Shown in pieces: positions 23,001 to 31,600 of a DNA stretch of 64,000 nucleotides. Each line of letters starts with the position of its first letter. Position 1 is the stretch's first letter. The position numbers were made by a program, and so were the translations under genes. The DNA is from Podocnemis expansa (taxonomy: Eukaryota > Chordata > Testudines > Podocnemididae), in the NCBI GenBank assembly GCA_007922195.1, contig ML682122.1, forward strand, positions 1,109,197 to 1,173,196. Reading direction: 5' to 3'. A model generated the notes under the pieces. The model was not told the origin of the DNA. It saw only the letters and a program-made list of their open reading frames with translations, and made no database searches.

Positions 23001-26000
23001 CCCATTCATTTCAAAACAGCTGTTATTTCAAAATGGTTATTTCAAAATAAGGCCATTTGGACATGTTGTTTTGAAACAACACCATTGTTTCGAAACAACT
23101 GTTTTGAAACAACATGTCCAAATGGCCTTATTTTGAAATAACCATTTTGAAATAACAGCCGTTTCGATAGCAGGCTTTCCCTTAATTCAAATTAACATTT
23201 TCTTAATTCAGATTAATTTATTTCAAAATAAGGACTTTATTTCAAAATAACTCATTTTGAAATAACTTATTTCGAAATAACGATGTCTGTGTGGACATAG
23301 CCTTAGTCTTTAAGTTTCACAGGATTCCTTGCTTTTTTTTTATCCTTATATTTTATGTTTATGAAAAGCAGGAACTATTTCATCTTCCATCCCTGCAAAA
23401 TGAAAACAACTTTGAAATCTCAACATTGTTGAGGGTTGGGCTCTGGGTTGTTGTTGTTTTTTTTTTTTTTTTTGTCTTCATCTGTAGCATGAGGCATGGC
23501 TCACCTGCTGGTGAATTCTCTGTGTATCAACATCCTTAAATCGTGATTTGAGGACTTAAATAACTCAGTCATAGCTTAGAGGCTTATTGATGGGGTGGCT
23601 GCATGAGTTTTGAGGCCTGCGTTGTGCAAGAGGTCATGCTGGTCGCTTCTGAAGTTAGTGTCCGTTGGTATGTCTACACTGGAGCCTTAGGTTGACTTAA
23701 CCTGCCTGAAGTCGACCTAAGGTACTCTATGGCAAAATTTAGAATTTATTAAGTTGACTTAAGCAGTTGCTTAAGTTAACCTAATAAAACATGCCCTGAA
23801 AGGCAACTTAAGCTTTTAAGTCAACTTTACAGTGCAAGAAGGGTTGGAGCCCAGGCCTCAGCCCCATCCTGTGCCTTGTGCCAGGTCCTGGTCATGCTCC
23901 AGGACCCTTTCGGACTGTGGCTGCCTGATCTGGCCCCAGCCACCACCAGCAACTGGTGCGGAGCTGGATCCAGTTCCACGCCACTTGCCGGCAGTGGCAG
24001 GAGCCAGATCCCAGCCCCCTGCCCTTTGCCGCAATTGGCTCTTGGACAGACCGGGCTCTGTGTCACTTGCTGACAGATGTAGGAGCCAGCTCCCAGTCCC
24101 TTGCCATCTGTGGCAGGTGGCTTGAGGCCAGATTAGGCTCCCAGCCACCTACCAGTGACAGAAGGAGCAGATCCCAGACTCTTGATGCCTATGACAAAAG
24201 CATGGCCTGGATCCAGCTTCCAGCCACTTGGCAGTGCAACTGGGGACTGATTGGGCCCCTGGAGCCTGATTGAGACCCAGAGCAGGGTAGGGAGTGGTCA
24301 CTGGGCCCAGGCCCAGGGCTAGGTCCACACTAGAGAGCTCTTTTAAGTCAACAGACAGACAGCCTTATTAAGTTGACTTAAAAGAACCCTCTAGTGTAGA
24401 CATAGCTTATGAGCCTATGATGTATTTCCCCCCAACTTTTGTGTCCAACTCTAATTGCTTTTTGAGTGCCAACTGGAAGTAAATAAAAGGAACTCCAAAT
24501 GAAACTCAAGGGAATGTGGGGCTTTTGTTTGAACAAATGATTGCCAAGGAATTGTTGTGTTTGCCCAGCTCTTATATGTCCCAGGTTTTAGGCTAAGGCT
24601 GAATTTGCCTGGTCAGAATATCTTAATAAGGCAGCCTAATGCTCCTAAATGGAGACTTACCAAATATTTGTTTGAATATGAGTTTATAGAGGATGTCCTT
24701 GTGCCTTGTATCTTGTGTAGTTTAGAACAGTGGTTCCCAACCTGAGGTCTGCGGACTCGTGGAGGGCTTCAGAGCTACTCCAAGAGGTCTGCAGACAGTC
24801 TGGGAACTGGGACCAGATGACATCAGGAGGGAGCTGCTCTGCCACAGGCTGGAAGTTTTTAAAACTTTCATGCTGCCCTGAACTTGCTCAGGGATCCAGC
24901 AAGCCTGTGGCATGGCCACTTCCAGCTCTGGCAGCAAGGTAGGGGGGCAGGGTGATGGGGTTAGGGAGCAGGTGGTTGGCCCGGGGGAGAGGGAAAACAG
25001 GTGGCAGGATGGGGACGGGGATAGGGGGTGTGGTAGGGTGACTTGGGGCTGAACCTTGCTGTGGGAGCTGCCACTTTGCAGCAGGAGCATGATTCTGCTG
25101 GTGCCTCACACTGCCACAGTTCTGCAACTCCGCTGGGAAGGGGCAGGACTTTGGCGGGGTGCCTCCTCCGCTGCAGCTCTTCTGCTTCTGTGGTGGGGGC
25201 ACAAATCTGGTGGCACCCCCATGCCACAGCTCTTCCACTTCACAGTGGGGGCAGGATTTCACTGTGGTGCCCCCCCACGCTGCCATGCTGCACCCTATGT
25301 TGTGGCACCGCCTTGCCGAGATACCTACAAACAACAGCTTCATAGCTGCAGCCAGGAGGGGGGCTGCAAAAATTTTGGAGGGTGGGAAGGGGTCCCCGAC
25401 CTTGAAAAGATTTAGAACCCCTGGTCTAGAAGCTAATTTCACAAAATTTAAGATGAGGTATCCCCTAGAGCATAAGGGCAAGATACATCTGATGCAGTGG
25501 GCTACAGCCCACAAAAGGTTATGCCCAAAGAAATTGTTAGTCTTTAAGGCTATGTCTACACTAGCTAGTTAGGTCAAATTAAGGAGCCTGAATTTGAACT
25601 AATTTGAGCCTTGTCTACATTAGGATTTGCCTAGTTCGAACTAAAAACTGAACTAACTGCTTAGTTCAAACTTATTTTGAAATTTAGTTCAAACTAGCAC
25701 AATGTAGTCATGCTAGTTTGAAGTAAATAAGTTTGAACTAGCAGTTAGTTTGAACTAAGCACTTTTTTAAAAGTTTGAACTAACTTTTAGTTCAAACTAA
25801 CTGCATTATTTTTTACTTTGAACTAAAAGTTAGTTTGAACTAAAAAAAGTGTGGCTAGTTCAAACTAAAAATCTGTGCTTAGTTTGAACTAACTTTGATC
25901 TAATTATTCTGGACTAACAAAGTCCTAAGTAAGCTTTTAAGTGTAGACATAGCCTAAGGTGCCACAGGGCTTTCAATATTCATGGTCCTAAATATATTAG

Positions 26001-28573
26001 ATACTGAATGCAGCAGGGCCTGATTTAGCTTTAGCAATCTGTCCCTTGGTATTTTAAAAATCTCATTGAGCCTCTCTCTTTATCTTTACACACCTATCCA
26101 GCTTTGCAAGACAGGCCCCTCACGGTAATTACAGATCACCCAAATAGATTAGGCGCATGACCTCCATTATTTTGAAATGGAATTAGCTGCCTGTGAGTAA
26201 CCAGGGTGTGGGCAGTCATATCTAATGTTTAGAGCAGGAGTCAGGCATCATGGTTAGAGCAGCCATCAGTAGCCAGGGGATGAAACTGAGGGTTAGAGTG
26301 AAAGTCAAAGGTCAGGGGATGGAGATGAGAATCTAAGCAAGACTCACAGGCCAAGAATAGAAAGCTGCGGATGGGACAGAGCAGGAGATATCGCAGCCAT
26401 GTGTGAATGTGTTGTTTGTTTTTAAGAGCAGGTGTGTAGATTTCCACATCCAGTTAGTTGCCTGGGCTAATCAGGCAGCTTAGCTAAGATGCATTAAGTT
26501 ATAATGTGAGCAAGGCTAGCTGCAAGTCCTTATTCCTGTCTTATAAAATACACCAGGTGTTTATTTACCAGTTTAGGCAACTTTCAAATGCATATGGAAT
26601 TTCAGTGTGCTTTAGGTCCCTAGCTTGCGGTGACCCCTTGGAGAAATAGCAGCCTCAAGGAACACTTAAATGAATTTTTGCAGGTGATGTGAAATCCACT
26701 GACTTGGCCAAGGACAAAGTCATCCACTTGGTAGATGCCGGCCTTGCCATCAATTCCGCCTATCCCCTTGTTCTGCGTCCAGAGAGGAAAGTGAAGCTGA
26801 TCCTGTCCTTTGACTTCAGCTCCGGGGATCCTTTTGAGGTAACTACAGTTATTTAGGGTGATGTGTGCCACAGCCCCAGTCAGGATCAAGAATCCATTCT
26901 GCAGGATTGCACAAATACCCAGCACCTGATGAGACTATTAGGTAGTTAGGAGCAGTAATTTGGATTCCCTGAAAGTGCCATATGGACCAGAATTTGATGT
27001 GTAGTGATATAGGTTCCACTGGAAAGACCTCTCTTACTCTACACGAGGTCGCTTAGGTTTGGAGTAAGGGAATGTGGCCAGCTATGAGCCTAGTTAAGAG
27101 AAAATGGCTCCTCTCTTCTTTTCTTAGTTTCTGAATTTAACTCTTTAAAGATCAGTTTTACCCTGTGTAAAAAGGGCAACTTCTTAATCCACAGGCCTAC
27201 CCTCGTATGCATCACAAACCTACCTGATGTTCTCATTGGTGATCAATAGATGTAGCCAGTTTTCATTTGTGTTGGTTCCTATAGAACCAAGAATGCTCTC
27301 GCACAGGGTGTCCAAACTTTTTGGGTGCAGGGCTATATTACAATTCTTTTCTCAGTCGGGGTGGGGGAGAAAAATTTTGATTGATAAGACATACAAATCA
27401 ATCTTACTAATAAGGTTTAATAAAATATTGATGAGTTTGATATTTGCATTGCTTTTGCTTGCACAGTGTACAGAGGATGGGGGGGGCAGTGGTGCCTGTG
27501 TGAGGTGGCAATGCAGAGTGTGGGGAGCAAGCCAGGACAGGGGTGCATGGCAGAGGAGCAGAAGGGAAGAAGGGTGAGGTGGAGGGAGCAGAGCAGCTAG
27601 ATGGCAGGACTCGGCTACTTCCTGGCAGGGACCCCTCCAACTCTGCTCTCCTCACTGCCTGCCAAGCACTGGTCAGGGAAAGCAGAGCAGTGCTGGGGAG
27701 AGGGAGAGGAGAACAGAATCAGACAGAGACAAGACAGAAGACCTGGAGGTCCTGAAGTGGTCACAGGTTTTAGCGTTGGGTATCTCTGTAGCAGAAACAT
27801 TGATGGGTAGCAATTTCTACAGAAAAGATTTTGCCACTAAAGTCAGCGGAAGGATGGGGGTGCTGGAGTTACGGGTGTGGGAGGAGAGCAGAACTGCGGG
27901 GACATCCAGGTCAGAAAGTAGCTGGGTCCCACCAACCAGTCACACTGCTCCCCTGTCCATTCACCCTCCTAAAACTGCCACAGTTTGTCCCCTTGTGTTC
28001 TCCTCACCCCCACTCAGCATTGCTCTCCTTCCCCTGGGTTCTGATTGCCCATGGGCTTAGTTTTCCTTCCCTCTCCCCCCAGCTGAGCAAAATGCCATCT
28101 CAGCTCACACACCCCTACATAGCACCTTGCTGGTTCAACTTTCAGGCTCTAGTGGCAGCACACTGCCAACCAGATGAAAACCCTTCGCAGGCTGGAATCT
28201 GGCACTCAGGTCGCAGGCTGGACAAACCTGCTCTAGCAGGAATAGAAGGGGTTAGTGAAAACATGAACTAAGTTCCAATAAGTCAGTTAGATTTCTGTAA
28301 GCTCACTAACCTCAGCCTCACTTATCGATCATGTTTTGTATGATTTTTGTTCTTCTCTCTAGTGGCCCAAGCTGCTACAACAGTTGGCTACTTTACTTTA
28401 AAAATAAGCTTTTCTGTAGGTCAGCGGTGTTCAGCCTTTTGGCTGTGGACATCTGTGGGTCCACAAACTATGTGTAAGTTTTCCAAAAAATCCTTCAGTT
28501 CCATTCAAAATTTATTAGAGGTCCACAAATGAAAAAGGTTGAAAATATCTGCTGTATGTGAATTTAAACAATA

Positions 28574-28618
<45 letters not shown>

Positions 28619-31600
28619 TCCTTCACAAACGCTGATGTTTTTGGAGCAGAGAGTCTGGGATCCTTTTCTGCTTTCTATGGACTGAGGTTTTCAAGCCACA
28701 TAAGAGATTAATTTTAATTTGGTAACCACATGCTTTAGAAGTCTTTTCAATTTCCACCACAGTATGTGAATATGACTGTAATTTGTTACTCCAATATTCT
28801 GGATTAAGAGATATGGCAACAGGGTCATGTCTAATCATCACTGGAGGACCCCTATTAGTCAGCTCTTTAGCAGCTCCTTGGAAGATTTGTATAGGTTAAG
28901 TGTATTTTATTTATATAGGTTAAACATATGTTTTAACTGTTTAGCCTGGCCATATTAGTGGTATCACATTTCATTAGTGGAGATGGAAATTTGTTTATTT
29001 TAAAATCACCTTTCCCTCCTTCCAGACCATCAAGAAAACTGTCAAGTATTGTCAGAAAAACAATATTCCATTTCCCAAGATAGATCTAGAAAGGCTGATG
29101 AATACACACAACCCCTCTGATTGCTACATCTTCAGAGGAAAGGATGCTCCCACTGTCTTGCACTTCCCGCTCTTCAACAACAGAAATTGTCCAGGTAACT
29201 TAATTTTAAGGCACCCTGCTAAAACTCAATGGACAAGATATACAAAGGAGAGTTAGTTCCATTTTTGCCTACTGAAATGCCAAATTCAGGCCTCACTGTG
29301 ATTCAGAAAACTCCTAGTCAGCTGCCACCAGACTCTGCATGTACCCATACTTGGTCAGTTCCTACTTTTTTGTTTGTTTGTTTGTTTTTTCCAGTCAAGT
29401 TCTCTCAGACTGTATTTCCATCTCAGGGCATATGCAGTGTGGCCCCATCCCAGAAAGCCAGGTGCCTCTAGATGCTTGTTGGTTTTTGCCCTGCACATGT
29501 GATCAGACAAATGTAGGCCTTCTCTCATAATTTTTAGCCCATGACATAGGACACTCACCTGAGAAGTTGAAGGCCCTGATTCAAGCCGCACCCCCCGTCT
29601 AAGCGGGAGAAGGGATCTGATCTACTACTTGTCATATGAGATTCTGAACCCCATCTGTGCTTCACATTCATCCCTCTACAGTGCCTCTCCTATGAAGATG
29701 ACTCCCAGTCTCGCTTGCTGGCTTTTGGAGATCCCATTTCAAGGAGCCTGTCTCCTTTCATTCACTTCCCAGGGAGCCTGGGAACCTCCCTCAGCCTTTG
29801 CAAATGCCAGTTATTTTCCAGGTGCCACAGCTCAGCGTCCTGACTTCTAAAATCCTCTGTGACTCTAGCCCTTTGTCTCAATCAGAGATCACTGGTGGAA
29901 ACAGAGTCACTCCTGACTGACAGTAGTAAAATTGAGGAGAGGAGCACAAGAATTACCGCTCTTTATCATATCAGGGTCCATCTTCTCCTCTGTCTTGATT
30001 CTGACAGTGGCTAACACCACATGATTGAGGAGGTGGAGCAAGATGCCCTGTAATAAATATTTTGGAAATAAGATCGTCCCAGGGAAATAGTTTGAGTATC
30101 GGCTGACATAGGCAGGTTTATATCATCTTTTCATTTTCTTTTAATCCAGTCTGATAGAATCATGGATGTTTGCATCATCAACTCTTCATACATCAATCCT
30201 ACTGAGAGCCAGCACTGGTAGTATCCTGCAATGAGTTCTACAGATAACTTCTCTGTTCTGCAAAGTAATCCCCTCACAGCAGGATTGAATCTGCTGCTTT
30301 TCAATACATTAAGAGTCATGCTGTGTCAGAAATTAGGCTGTTTGGTTCATGCAGATCAAAACAAAAGTGGAAATCCTTGTTGATTAATGTTCTAAATTAT
30401 TTTATTTATATTTTAGCTAAATTACAGGGATTTCTCTGGATTTACACCCTGTATAATTATAAGGAGACTGCAGCAGAACAGGCCACCTTCTGAAGGGGGC
30501 AGAAAGGGGGCCTATCTGGAGCCACTTATCTTTCTCCTGCCTGTCGACATGGAATTACATGAGATAAAAACTTCTTTGTGTTCAGGGGAGAGATTCAGTT
30601 TGACCTGCTGCGCTCTAAATGCAAATACAGGTTTCCAAAGAATGTACTTATATCCTATCAACTTTATGGCTGCCCAGCAAGCAAAGATAGCTGGAACATT
30701 ACTAGTATTTTCCTCTTTTCAAAGGGAAAGGGACCTAAATAGATAAACTAAGAGGCTATGTCCACATGTTAAATGATATTTCGAAATGAGTTATTTTGAA
30801 ATGAGTTATTTCAAAATAAAGTCCTTAGTTTGAAATGAGTTCATTCAAATTAAGGGAAGCCCTCAAATCGAAATAGCATGCCCTGTGTGCGGACATGCTA
30901 TTTAGATTCAACAGAGGGGCAGCATAGGAGGTGTGGCAACATGGCTGCTTGGCAGGGCCATGTTGCCACCCAGTCCCCTGCCTGGGTCTCACCTGGAGAC
31001 CCAGGCAGGGGAAAATCAGCCCCCAAGGCAGGGATCCCCCTGCCCTGCCTCCCCCAATGCTGGTGGCCCGGGGGGGGGGAGGGACTGTGAGGCACCCCCC
31101 ACTGCCGGCGGGGTGGTGGGTGGGGGACCCGGATGACCCTGCTACCCAGTCTCCATGGCTGCTGGCCAGGCAGTGGGTGCGGGACTCGGCTGGCCCCACT
31201 GCTGGTCTCTGCAGCTGTGGCCAGCGGCAGGTGCAGAGCTCTCCAGAGCCCCCGCTCCCCCAGCCCATGGCTGCCTGCAAGCAGCCAGCGGAGGGGTTGC
31301 CCAGCCTATCACTACTTACAAGTGGCAAGGGGTGATGTTGGTGCCATGCCCCTGGCTGGCCCCCCACTAGCTGGTCAATTTCACAGAGGTGAAATTGACC
31401 AGTCTGCGAAGTGGCTAAACTCTGTGAAATTGACCAACTTGAGGAGTCAGCCAGGGGTTGGGAGAGCAGACATCTCCCCTGGCCCCTTGCATGGAGCTAG
31501 GGGCTGGGGGGACTGGGCAGCCTGCCAGTGGCAGGGGTGCACGGTCCCCCTTGAGCCCTGCCTGGGGGTGGGCAAGCTGCAGGGTCTCTGGCTGCGGGCC

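Noticed and set aside
22855..23302. CRISPR-like or regulatory palindrome array
   Set aside because: Repeats have no regular spacers; terminal inverted repeats and target duplications show a MITE.
24888..25514. 208-codon minus-strand ORF
   Set aside because: Crosses the border of a hAT-like element, low complexity, no family resemblance.
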